Assembly (NCBI GenBank): GCA_014523695.1
Contig: JAATVS010000482.1
Coordinates: forward strand, 1 to 10,464
Source: Nitrososphaerales archaeon TH5895
Lineage (GTDB): Archaea; Thermoproteota; Nitrososphaeria; Nitrososphaerales; Nitrososphaeraceae
Direction of reading: 5' to 3'
DNA length: 10,464 bases
Part shown: piece after piece, positions 1-6,647 of the stretch
Numbering within the stretch: position 1 is the stretch's first letter
How the letters are laid out: each line of letters opens with the position of its first letter
The notes under the pieces: model-generated
The model's database searches: none
What the model was told of the DNA's origin: nothing
The model's input: the letters and a program-made list of their open reading frames with translations, nothing else
Made by a program: the position numbers and the translations under genes

Positions 1-362
1 CTATAGCCACGCCAGCTCATGACGGTTTTCTCCCTATTTATGTCATTAGTGATAGCAAAATCTAGATCAGATGTTATAAGATGAGTATCAGAACCAGTAT
101 CCATATCTGCCCTTCGATTTAGATACCACGAAGGCATTTTTATTTTTGATGGATTTTTCACCGCGTCCTCAATCTCTTGTATTTCACTATCGGCAAGATA
201 CCCTACTCTTATCGACGGACTAATGTTAAGCGATTGTAATAATACTTGCGAGTAATTATATCCCAGTCCTCTAATACTACTAAGCGCAACAATTGATTTT
301 TTGCTGCCATCTATGTCCTTTCCCGCAATTCTAAGTATATATTTATATTCGCTACTTGACAC
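1..362 (-). CDS. rps13: Small ribosomal subunit protein uS13 (S13p/S18e), C-terminus cut off by window edge
   Basis: Reading the minus strand from a GTG at 360-362 gives about 120 residues that begin MSSSEYKYILRIAGKDIDG and run to SWRGYR at the window edge. Archaeal uS13 landmarks are present: the RIAGKD..G..K opening, the IRGLGYNYS helix-turn segment, GYL.D.EI..IE, then NPSK...PSW..NRR.D..TG and finally the conserved SWRGYR just before the basic tail. The protein sits in the head of the small subunit and contacts 16S rRNA and the P-site tRNA. Family members are roughly 150 residues, so about 30 basic C-terminal residues are missing. A TAG lies in frame ten codons upstream of the GTG and there is no ATG between them, so GTG is the best start. 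In many archaea this gene heads a uS13-uS4-uS11-rpoD operon, which would lie to the left. Identity is secure; the start is likely. Confidence 0.93.
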   Translation of the reverse strand, partial: MSSSEYKYILRIAGKDIDGSKKSIVALSSIRGLGYNYSQVLLQSLNISPSIRVGYLADSEIQEIEDAVKNPSKIKMPSWYLNRRADMDTGSDTHLITSDLDFAITNDINREKTVMSWRGY

Positions 363-384
363 GCACTCAATCCGTATTCGTTCC

Positions 385-395
385 TAAATAAAAAC
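385..395 (-). promoter_or_regulatory. Archaeal TATA box of the uS13 gene
   Basis: On the minus strand this reads GTTTTTATTTA, an A/T-rich TATA-like element centred about 28 bases upstream of the GTG start at 362. That spacing puts transcription start at or next to the start codon, so a leaderless mRNA is expected. The core GTTTTTATTT recurs in the promoter of the pentose phosphate operon. Assigned from pattern and spacing only. Confidence 0.55.
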
Positions 396-421
396 CATGC
401 TAAGATTCTGTGAAACCACAT

Positions 422-433
422 GAAGATATCTTC
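422..433. repeat. 12-base perfect palindrome upstream of uS13
   Basis: GAAGATATCTTC reads the same on both strands and lies about 60 bases upstream of the uS13 start, beyond its TATA box. It could be a binding site for a dimeric regulator, but a 12-base palindrome is expected a few times by chance in 10 kb, and I saw no second copy. Confidence 0.2.
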
Positions 434-803
434 CCTTCGTTGAACATCAATAGGGTGCTCTAAGAAGTATCAGAATATCAAGGATCCATGATATTATACA
501 TCAGAGCTCGGACTAGGGGGGGTGTCCTTACATTGAATTCTGGCAAATTTAATTATCCTTCACAATAATGAGCCCTTTTTGATATTTAATTTGCTTTAAA
601 AGGCCTAATTGTTTGGGGTTTCCGTTGCACTAGGATCCTGTACCAGAACCTTATTCTATTCCCATTAACATGAATTGGATGTCAACGCGAAATATTAACT
701 CTGCAAGGCTTACGAGAGTTTCTTTCTATCTTTTATTGACTCGGAGTCGCCTTCGAAACCCAATGACCTTCAAAGTTGCGGTAGGTCTCTGCTAAAATTT
801 AGG

Positions 804-890
804 TGGCTCAGGGTCCACAGCCAATAATTTACGTTCTATAACACAGTACATCGTTCGTTTTTGGCCGTGGACTAGAAATAGGCTACGGTC
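804..890 (+). ncRNA. Possible structured RNA element with GAAA tetraloop hairpin
   Basis: Positions 863-874 can pair with 879-890: twelve pairs including two G-U wobbles and one A-G mismatch, closed by a GAAA tetraloop at 875-878. GNRA loops are typical of real RNA hairpins. A second hairpin is possible just upstream, TGGCT at 804-808 with AGCCA at 819-823. In addition, 813-822 (GTCCACAGCC) can pair with 863-872 (GGCCGTGGAC) with one mismatch, which would compete with both hairpins. The TATA box of the downstream gene lies at 995-1001, after this element, so it would not be part of that gene's leader unless an upstream promoter exists. It matches no RNA family I recognise. Folding only; no promoter or ends identified. 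Confidence 0.25.
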
Positions 891-994
891 TCCCGTTCAA
901 CTCAGATACGATTCTTTATTGTCATTGGTCACAAATTAGGTACGTAGAACCCCTTACAAGATCAATTTTATTCTCATTCTTCCTTCTGCGTCTC

Positions 995-1001
995 TTATAT
1001 A
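995..1001 (+). promoter_or_regulatory. TATA box of the ATPase/VWA cluster
   Basis: TTATATA at this position would place transcription start near 1023-1025, about ten bases ahead of the ATG at 1034. It argues against the in-frame TTG at 1010, which would lie upstream of the transcript. I saw no strong Shine-Dalgarno sequence before the ATG, as is common for short-leader archaeal mRNAs. Confidence 0.55.
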
Positions 1002-1033
1002 CAACCCAATTGTATCTGATTTCGCGGATCGAA

Positions 1034-2704
1034 ATGGACCCCCACGAGAAAACAAGAAAACTTGTCCATCGTTCATACACTTCAGAGCCTAATTACAATG
1101 AGATCATGTCTGGATTACCCGATAACTTTAAGCAGTTAACCAAGTTGAAAGATCTGTTAGATATCAATTACAAATATGTTTCTGTTCAAGACCAAATAAG
1201 GCAAAATCTTGTTGCAAGGTTAAGGAGTGGCACTACACCTTTTCCAGGGATAATTGGTTACGAATTAGACGTTCTCCCGGCATTGATTCGTGGTATATTA
1301 GCCGGACACGACATCCTGCTCATTGGGGAAATTGGCCAGGCTAAGACCCGAATCGCAGAAAGTGTTGCAAAACACCTACTTTCTCCTATCCCAGTTGTTG
1401 AAGGCTCGCTAATGCACGATATTCCAACAAGTATCCCAGAACAGAGTCTTGCAGCAATGCTATCCGATGAAGAGATCCAAAGAACGAGTCCTGATTTCAC
1501 TTTCTCAACTGAATGCGAGAATTCAATTAGAAATAACAAGTTAGATACGCGCATAAAATGGGTGGAGGGACTTGATCGCTATCGATATTTTCTAGCCACT
1601 CCTGATGTCTCTGTTAAAGATTTAGTTGGTCAAATAGATGCGATGAAGATCGCGAAGAAAGGTATTGAAATTTACGACATCGAATCCTATACCCCAGGTT
1701 ATCTTCTTCAAGCAAACCACGGAATGTTGTGTATAGATGAACTACCAGTACTCGATCCCAGAAAACAGGTAGCGCTACTTAGCGTACTGCAGGAAGGAAA
1801 ATTCACTACAGGATCGTACCCGATTACGTTTAGACCTGACGTTAGCATTTTTGCAACAGCTAACCCGACTGATTATACCCATTCTGGAAGAATTATTGAA
1901 CCTCTTTCCGATCGTCTAAGAAGCCATATTAAAACACATTATCCGGTTAGGTTGGAAGACGAGATCATGATTATATCACAGGAGACTAGGGGATTAAATT
2001 CGTCACAGGCTTTTGTACCAATTTTTATTCTCAGAACAGTAGCTTCAATAGTGCAACTGGCGAGATCTAGAGATGAGATAAATCAAGAGAAAGGGGTAAG
2101 CGTTAGGATGGGCGTCCACTCGACGGAGTTACTCATAAGTGAATCGGAAAGATGCAGATCAATTTTCAATGCGGTGACTAGTGTTCCTAGGTTTTGTGAT
2201 TTTGACAGTATATTTCAAGCCGTGAAGTTTGAACTTTCCGAAATAGATGACAACTTTGAATCGAGATCGAAGCTGTTAAGGAAGCTTATCGATGAGGCAC
2301 TGAAAAAGGTTTCAATGGCGTATTTGGATTCCATCGATTTAAATGAACTTCAACTCGTGCGTAAGGATTTTTCGGAAAACAACAGATTTCTCGTGTCACA
2401 AAAAATGTTAGGTGTTGATCCCTCTTCAGCACTTGACTATCAAGTTCAACTTAGAAAGGTACCACATCTAGATCAAATAGTTGTCAAGATAATCGATCGG
2501 ATACTAAAGGAACAGCAAGAAATCGTAGAAGAGCTAAGTAGACATGACATAATCGTCCATTTCATTTCGATTCCCCCTAAATTGGATGGAGAACTCATGG
2601 CCTCGGTTATTGAACTAGTACTAGAAGGATTAACATGGATTGAACCGGCTGTACTCGAAAAGAAGAGCCAGGGTGAGTATGGATTACAGGATTCAAATGA
2701 ATAA
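1034..2704 (+). CDS. AAA+ ATPase of the ChlI/BchI-related MoxR type (COG1239-like)
   Basis: This 556-residue protein is an AAA+ ATPase related to the magnesium-chelatase I subunit. Visible motifs, numbered from the ATG at 1034: Walker A GEIGQAKT at 98-105 (the last P-loop Gly is Ala), Walker B MLCIDE at 231-236, sensor-1 Asn in TANP at 275-278, a likely arginine finger in LSDRL at 291-295, and a sensor-2-like Arg in GVSVRMG at 354-360. An insert of about 85 residues separates Walker A from LATPDVSVKDLVG (187-199). The C-terminal 190 residues are mostly helical with no domain I can name. It resembles the ATPase I remember beside COG4867 VWA proteins, such as mycobacterial Rv0958, and here too the next gene is COG4867-like. 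ChlI-type ATPases form hexameric rings that drive a VWA partner during metal insertion; the client is unknown, so a magnesium-chelatase label would overstate it. A longer reading frame opens at TTG 1010, but the TATA position favours 1034. It overlaps the next gene by about 26 bases. Confidence 0.85.
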   Translation: MDPHEKTRKLVHRSYTSEPNYNEIMSGLPDNFKQLTKLKDLLDINYKYVSVQDQIRQNLVARLRSGTTPFPGIIGYELDVLPALIRGILAGHDILLIGEIGQAKTRIAESVAKHLLSPIPVVEGSLMHDIPTSIPEQSLAAMLSDEEIQRTSPDFTFSTECENSIRNNKLDTRIKWVEGLDRYRYFLATPDVSVKDLVGQIDAMKIAKKGIEIYDIESYTPGYLLQANHGMLCIDELPVLDPRKQVALLSVLQEGKFTTGSYPITFRPDVSIFATANPTDYTHSGRIIEPLSDRLRSHIKTHYPVRLEDEIMIISQETRGLNSSQAFVPIFILRTVASIVQLARSRDEINQEKGVSVRMGVHSTELLISESERCRSIFNAVTSVPRFCDFDSIFQAVKFELSEIDDNFESRSKLLRKLIDEALKKVSMAYLDSIDLNELQLVRKDFSENNRFLVSQKMLGVDPSSALDYQVQLRKVPHLDQIVVKIIDRILKEQQEIVEELSRHDIIVHFISIPPKLDGELMASVIELVLEGLTWIEPAVLEKKSQGEYGLQDSNE

Positions 2705-4073
2705 TTCTGAAAAAAGTTACCTTTTTCAGCTCGCCTATTCTATAGATGAATCTAGAAAATCCAAATTTGCCAAAAATTTTGGAAGTTCGCCTAAACCAGG
2801 TATCGACCTCTTGTTGAGTATTGTTGGAAGAGAAGCACTACGGGAAAATAGACCCAACCTTCAAGAATTAGATCGAATAATAAAGAATCTATTAGAGCAA
2901 GACAGTATCGGCGAGGATTCCACACACAGGCAAGATACAAGTAACAATAGCAGAGAGGAAGAGAATGCCCGCGCTCTGAGTCTCCCTTCTCCAATCCTTC
3001 AAATGCTTCTTCATGAAGGCTATTTAAAAAATGATGAGAAATGGCTTACTTCTAGAGGATTTTCTAGGATTGGCAATATGATACTCGATGACGTAATGAG
3101 GGCACTGAAGCTCGGAGAAGCAGGTGGGCATTCCACAAAAACACTAGGCGCAGGATCTGTCTTACTAGATACCACTCGTAAATATGAAGATGGGAACGAT
3201 GTACGGCTGGTCAATATACCATTATCGCTACTTAATTCCGTTCTCAGAGTACAAAAGGAGTTTGGCAGAATTGAGATTCCAGTGCAAATGAAAACGGAAG
3301 ATTTGGAAGAATATGAAACCTTGCAAGATGTTCGAGCCAGCGTAGTATATTGCATCGACTTGAGCTCGACTATGAAATACTCTAGAATGTTTGGGGATTT
3401 GAGTCGAATTGAAGCAGCAAAGAAGGCTCTGTGGAGCCTGGTGATGCTTAACAAAAAATTCTATCCAAATGATTCTGTTTATATCGTTGGCTTCGGCTCG
3501 CTCGCGTCCCGTGTGAAAATTTCCGATATACCATATCTAAAGACTTTTGATGCCGGCTCGGATTTCTTGCATTACACCAACTATCAAGCAGCATTTAGGC
3601 TATCAAAGAGAATATTGCTTAATGACGGTTCAGCAAACAAGCGGATTATTCTCGTGACAGATGGTCATCCCAGCGCTTGCTTTATGGATGACGTGAAGCA
3701 ACAAGAAAAAATCTTGAAAATCAGGCCATACTCGCATTTTTACAAACCTGATGCTTTGAGCGTGGATAGCGTTCGGGCCGAATATGATTTGAGACTCAAT
3801 GTTTCAGCTGGAAATCTAGTCTACCTCTGTTATCGCTACAGGCAGGTCGATAGCTACATTGCTGAGCAGACTATTATTGAGGCAGAGAAGTGCCTCAAGA
3901 AAGGGATATACATCGACACTCTAATGATTAGTGAAGAAGATTCGTTACTAGGTTTTGTTAACGAAATGGAAAGGAGAGTGAAGGGAAGATCTTATTATGT
4001 GAGTCCTGAGGCTTTGGAGACGGCCCTACTTAGTGACTTCATAAGGAACAAGCGTGCAATCCTGCGTGCCTAA
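2679..4073 (+). CDS. VWA-domain protein, COG4867-like partner of the upstream ATPase
   Basis: About 464 residues. The N-terminal half carries family-like segments LLHEGYLKNDEKWLTSRG (110-127) and, after GGHSTKTLGAG (149-159), a stretch ending PLSLLNSVLR. A von Willebrand factor A domain follows from about 220 to the end. The metal-ion-dependent adhesion site is complete with one conservative change: D227-L-S229-S-T231 instead of DxSxS, T300 in HYTNYQAA, and D328 in VTDGHPS. The end, LSDFIRNKRAILRA, matches the usual COG4867 tail as I remember it. Between VTDG and GIYIDTLMI lies a Tyr- and charge-rich segment (about 333-405) that seems longer than in the actinobacterial proteins I recall. The likely role is as VWA adaptor for the ATPase encoded by the overlapping gene upstream, as ChlD serves ChlI. 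The start is uncertain: ATG 2679, GTG 2673 or ATG 2697 are possible, and GGTGA at 2672-2676 lies too close to 2679 to decide. Confidence 0.85.
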   Translation: MDYRIQMNNSEKSYLFQLAYSIDESRKSKFAKNFGSSPKPGIDLLLSIVGREALRENRPNLQELDRIIKNLLEQDSIGEDSTHRQDTSNNSREEENARALSLPSPILQMLLHEGYLKNDEKWLTSRGFSRIGNMILDDVMRALKLGEAGGHSTKTLGAGSVLLDTTRKYEDGNDVRLVNIPLSLLNSVLRVQKEFGRIEIPVQMKTEDLEEYETLQDVRASVVYCIDLSSTMKYSRMFGDLSRIEAAKKALWSLVMLNKKFYPNDSVYIVGFGSLASRVKISDIPYLKTFDAGSDFLHYTNYQAAFRLSKRILLNDGSANKRIILVTDGHPSACFMDDVKQQEKILKIRPYSHFYKPDALSVDSVRAEYDLRLNVSAGNLVYLCYRYRQVDSYIAEQTIIEAEKCLKKGIYIDTLMISEEDSLLGFVNEMERRVKGRSYYVSPEALETALLSDFIRNKRAILRA

Positions 4074-4086
4074 CTTTGCAAGTTGC

Positions 4087-4101
4087 TATATACCTTTTTA
4101 A
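4087..4101 (+). promoter_or_regulatory. Possible internal promoter before the second ATPase/VWA pair
   Basis: The 59-base gap between the first and second gene pair contains TATATA (4087-4092) and TTTTTAA (4095-4101). Either would place a start of transcription 8-17 bases ahead of the TTG at 4133. The second pair may therefore be transcribed on its own as well as by read-through from the first. Confidence 0.4.
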
Positions 4102-4132
4102 GTCCACAAATCCGAATCTAAGTTATTAGTGT

Positions 4133-4948
4133 TTGTCATTGACCCTACCATCGTCACCCCAGTATTTAGATTGGAATGGCGCATTGCCAGTTCTAAGAAA
4201 AGCCTATGATATTGGACTATTTGCCATGATTATTGGACCAAAAGGAACCGGCAAGACGACATTAGTGAAAGCATTTGGCGCCGAGATTGGGAGAACATTA
4301 TATCCCGTTAATTTTAGCCTTAGAACTAGAGAGTCCCATCTCGTAGGAACTAAGACTCTTGAAAATGGAGAGGTGGGATTTGTAGACGGAATTTTGGTGG
4401 AATCCATGAAGCTTGGAGGATTGCTGTACCTCGACGAGCTGAACGCTGCTGAGGCAGACGTGCTTTTGCGACTGGATGAGGCCCTAGATGATAGAAGACA
4501 AGTCGTGTTAAAGGAATCCGAAGGTCAAACAATCACTGCATCCAAAGGGTGGACCGTTATCGCCACAATCAACCCGTTATCCCACGTAGGAACCAAGGAA
4601 CTTCCCCCGCAATTACTCAGCAGATTTCCTGTTCGTCTCAGGTTGGAATACCCTCCAGAAGAAATAGAACTAGATATAATAAGAAGGCATACTTCGATAG
4701 GGGACTCTGCGTTGGCATCCGTGAGCACCGGTGTCAAACTTGCCAACAAGCTTCGTGAGGCTGCCGCTGTTGAGGAGCTTTACTATAGCCCTAGTATGAG
4801 GGAGACTATTGCCTTCTCCAAACTTATAGAATCGGGAAGTGAAGCGAAGTATGCAGCACAATTAGTCTTTGCAAATGTCTACGGTCAATGGGGCGATGTC
4901 GAGTATCAAAAGGTAATGGATATGATTACCTCTATGTTTGGAAACTAG
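4133..4948 (+). CDS. MoxR-type AAA+ ATPase, CobS/NorQ/CbbQ-like
   Basis: A compact AAA_5 ATPase of 271 residues, the usual size for CbbQ/NorQ-type proteins. It shows Walker A GPKGTGKT at 35-42, Walker B LLYLDE at 97-102 followed by LNAA, sensor-1 N147 in TINP, a likely arginine finger R164 in LLSRF, and a sensor-2 Arg in SPSMRE (219-224). The segment FSLRTRESHLVGTKTL after Walker A is the region that in CobS/NorQ proteins holds the substrate-facing loop. Relatives assemble as hexameric rings and work with a VWA protein to remodel metalloenzymes (NorQ/NorD, CbbQ/CbbO) or drive cobalt insertion (CobS/CobT). The next gene is such a VWA protein and follows within about 8-17 bases, so the two are almost surely a functional pair. 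No ATG lies near the front: a TAG at 4127 is in frame just upstream, leaving TTG 4133 or TTG 4139 as start. Exact subfamily is not certain. Confidence 0.88.
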   Translation: MSLTLPSSPQYLDWNGALPVLRKAYDIGLFAMIIGPKGTGKTTLVKAFGAEIGRTLYPVNFSLRTRESHLVGTKTLENGEVGFVDGILVESMKLGGLLYLDELNAAEADVLLRLDEALDDRRQVVLKESEGQTITASKGWTVIATINPLSHVGTKELPPQLLSRFPVRLRLEYPPEEIELDIIRRHTSIGDSALASVSTGVKLANKLREAAAVEELYYSPSMRETIAFSKLIESGSEAKYAAQLVFANVYGQWGDVEYQKVMDMITSMFGN

Positions 4949-4956
4949 ATAGGTTT

Positions 4957-6588
4957 TTGATTAGTGTGTCCGAATACAAGTACAATAAATTTAACTTGAC
5001 CCATAGCTCTACTTTAGAGGGTTTAACCGTCAGGGACGATGTTCTAGTAGAAATAGCTACATTTCTGTCACGCAGATGGTCTGACAAACCCAAAGCGCTT
5101 GTAACGTTCACCGAGGAAGCAAATCCAAAGACGAGTCCTGATAAAAACCAGATTGTACTACCTCACCTTCGTGGGTATGCTGGAAATCGATTTCAAAAGT
5201 ATCGCCAGTGGCGTGTGTCTTTGTGGTACGAGTCTATGAGACTAAAATACTCAACTAGAGTACTTAGTTACGATCATGCATTCGGGTTCGTGCTCAATGC
5301 ACTCGAAAAGAAGCGTATTGAATCGATAGGCCTTGATGAATGGAAGGGGATGATGGATGAAATCATCTTTGACGAAGGAATATCCTGGCTAAATCGACCT
5401 CTCCTAAACTCGTTGTACGGTGTCCAAAAGCTACTCGAGGGCTTCGGCCAGATGTTTTTGACTGGGTACATAAAAGGAGAGCTTTTCTCGTCCGAACACG
5501 ATAAAGTGTCCAAAGCGGTCGAATTGGCTACGTCGGTAGTGCAGGAAGCCCTTGCCTCTCAGTATCAAACAAAGTGGATAGAAGAACAGGTCCCCCGAAT
5601 AATAAAGATCTTGCAGGTCGATCCCTTGGTCTTGATCCCTTTTTCAACCATACGTTCGAGGTTTGGAATTTCTATGAGTGAATCGGAATTATCTCGACAG
5701 ATTGAAAAAATAATCAGGAGAAGGCGAACTGCAGAGAAGAATATTGAAAAGAGCGTCAACGTGATAGTCGAAGGCACAGATATACTTTCTGAGTACGAAA
5801 CCCTAGTCCGAGAGAGCAAGAGACATGAGAATGAAGGGTACGAGAATTTGGAAAATATGGGAATCAGCATCCCACATCGGCTGGATGTTAACGAGAGCGA
5901 AGTTTACGACACTAACCTAATCCACAAGACAAAGGCAAAATTCAAGGAGTGGCGTACGGGCTGGATTGAAAGACATGATCGATCCGGAGACGAGTTCGAT
6001 TCAGAAGCATTCGTCGAATTTATACCCACACCATTCATTGTTGATTTGAAGCTTACTATTAAGACTAGAGTAATGATACTTCTCGACCATTCCAGTAGTA
6101 TACAGGAAGTCGAACTGAAATACAAACAGGTAACTAACGCTCTTTGCGAAGCCCTTTCCTTCTTAGGCGTAAGATTCGCTGTTTATGCCTTTAGTACTGA
6201 TGGCAAACAAGTGAAATGTTGGTTAATAAAACCGCCAAACTACAGGTGGTCTTCAATTTGCACAAAGAGGCTGGCGCAGATAAGGGCAAGTGGGGGGACG
6301 CCACTTGCGGAGATCTATGGTTTGCTCGAACCAATGGTAAGGTCATTCAAACCTGAAATCTTTTTCACCCTAACAGATGGTGAACCTTCTGACACTGATG
6401 CAGTACGTCATATGGTATTGTCTTTTCGGAAAATTGGCAGTCACATGGTCGCTCTTGGTTTGGGAAGAAATATAGATGAAGCTATATCAATCGGTCAAAA
6501 TCTGAGATATCTGGATTATGAAAGGAGCCTGGCCGTGAGTAAATTAGAAGATATTCCAAGAAAAGTAATTGGATTACTGAGAAGCTGA
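4957..6588 (+). CDS. CobT-like VWA-domain protein, partner of the CobS/NorQ-like ATPase
   Basis: About 543 residues with the VWA domain at the C-terminus (about 368-543), the arrangement seen in CobT and NorD. The metal-ion-dependent adhesion site is fully canonical: D377-H-S379-S-S381, T448 in GGTPLAE and D474 in LTDGEPSD. The N-terminal half is helical; ALEKKRIESIGLDEWKGM (115-132) resembles the VEQARVEAIG segment of cobaltochelatase CobT as I remember it, supporting a CobT-like reading. The middle (about 245-345) is strongly charged, including RRRR at 254-257, which fits a flexible linker between the helical half and the VWA domain. It probably couples ATP hydrolysis by the upstream ATPase to a client enzyme. 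No CobN or other large chelatase subunit lies nearby, so cobalt insertion is only one option. An ATG at 4888 would overlap the ATPase gene by 61 bases; TTG 4957 (after AGGT at 4951-4954) or GTG 4966 is more likely. Confidence 0.82.
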   Translation: MISVSEYKYNKFNLTHSSTLEGLTVRDDVLVEIATFLSRRWSDKPKALVTFTEEANPKTSPDKNQIVLPHLRGYAGNRFQKYRQWRVSLWYESMRLKYSTRVLSYDHAFGFVLNALEKKRIESIGLDEWKGMMDEIIFDEGISWLNRPLLNSLYGVQKLLEGFGQMFLTGYIKGELFSSEHDKVSKAVELATSVVQEALASQYQTKWIEEQVPRIIKILQVDPLVLIPFSTIRSRFGISMSESELSRQIEKIIRRRRTAEKNIEKSVNVIVEGTDILSEYETLVRESKRHENEGYENLENMGISIPHRLDVNESEVYDTNLIHKTKAKFKEWRTGWIERHDRSGDEFDSEAFVEFIPTPFIVDLKLTIKTRVMILLDHSSSIQEVELKYKQVTNALCEALSFLGVRFAVYAFSTDGKQVKCWLIKPPNYRWSSICTKRLAQIRASGGTPLAEIYGLLEPMVRSFKPEIFFTLTDGEPSDTDAVRHMVLSFRKIGSHMVALGLGRNIDEAISIGQNLRYLDYERSLAVSKLEDIPRKVIGLLRS

Positions 6589-6647
6589 GTATTTAGTACG
6601 ACTGTTGTGATTTGATGCATGTCTAGACGTATCTTTTAACCGCCGAA

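Larger units (their letters stand above)
363..1009. other. Intergenic region without a recognised gene (about 650 bases)
   Basis: This gap separates the divergent uS13 gene and the ATPase/VWA cluster and is by far the longest non-coding stretch here. Near its ends it holds the uS13 promoter (385-395) and the TATA box of the ATPase gene (995-1001). The interior has a run of seven G at 516-522, a 12-base palindrome at 422-433 and a possible structured element at 804-890. I looked on both strands for tRNA T-arms, 5S, SRP and RNase P signature boxes and saw none. One ATG reading frame of 41 codons (670-795) has no clear ribosome-binding site or familiar product. Confidence 0.6.

Noticed and set aside
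510..527. Hairpin GGAC...GTCC enclosing a seven-G run
   Set aside because: Only four base pairs around a ten-base loop; not distinguishable from chance.
738..770. Possible tRNA T-arm around CTTCGAAACCC
   Set aside because: The TTCGAAA loop is not flanked by a five-base-pair stem and no acceptor, D or anticodon arm fits around it on either strand.
670..795. 41-codon reading frame starting at ATG 670 in the long gap
   Set aside because: No convincing ribosome-binding site, no clear promoter at the right distance and no recognisable protein sequence; a frame of this length is expected by chance.
1034..4073. Calling the first gene pair magnesium chelatase for chlorophyll synthesis
   Set aside because: The ATPase is only distantly ChlI-like, its VWA partner is COG4867-like rather than ChlD, and no ChlH or pigment genes are present.
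6612..6640. Possible bidirectional terminator between the convergent VWA and transaldolase genes
   Set aside because: GTCTAGAC at 6621-6628 is a palindrome with no room for a loop, and the T-run after it is only four bases; too weak to call.
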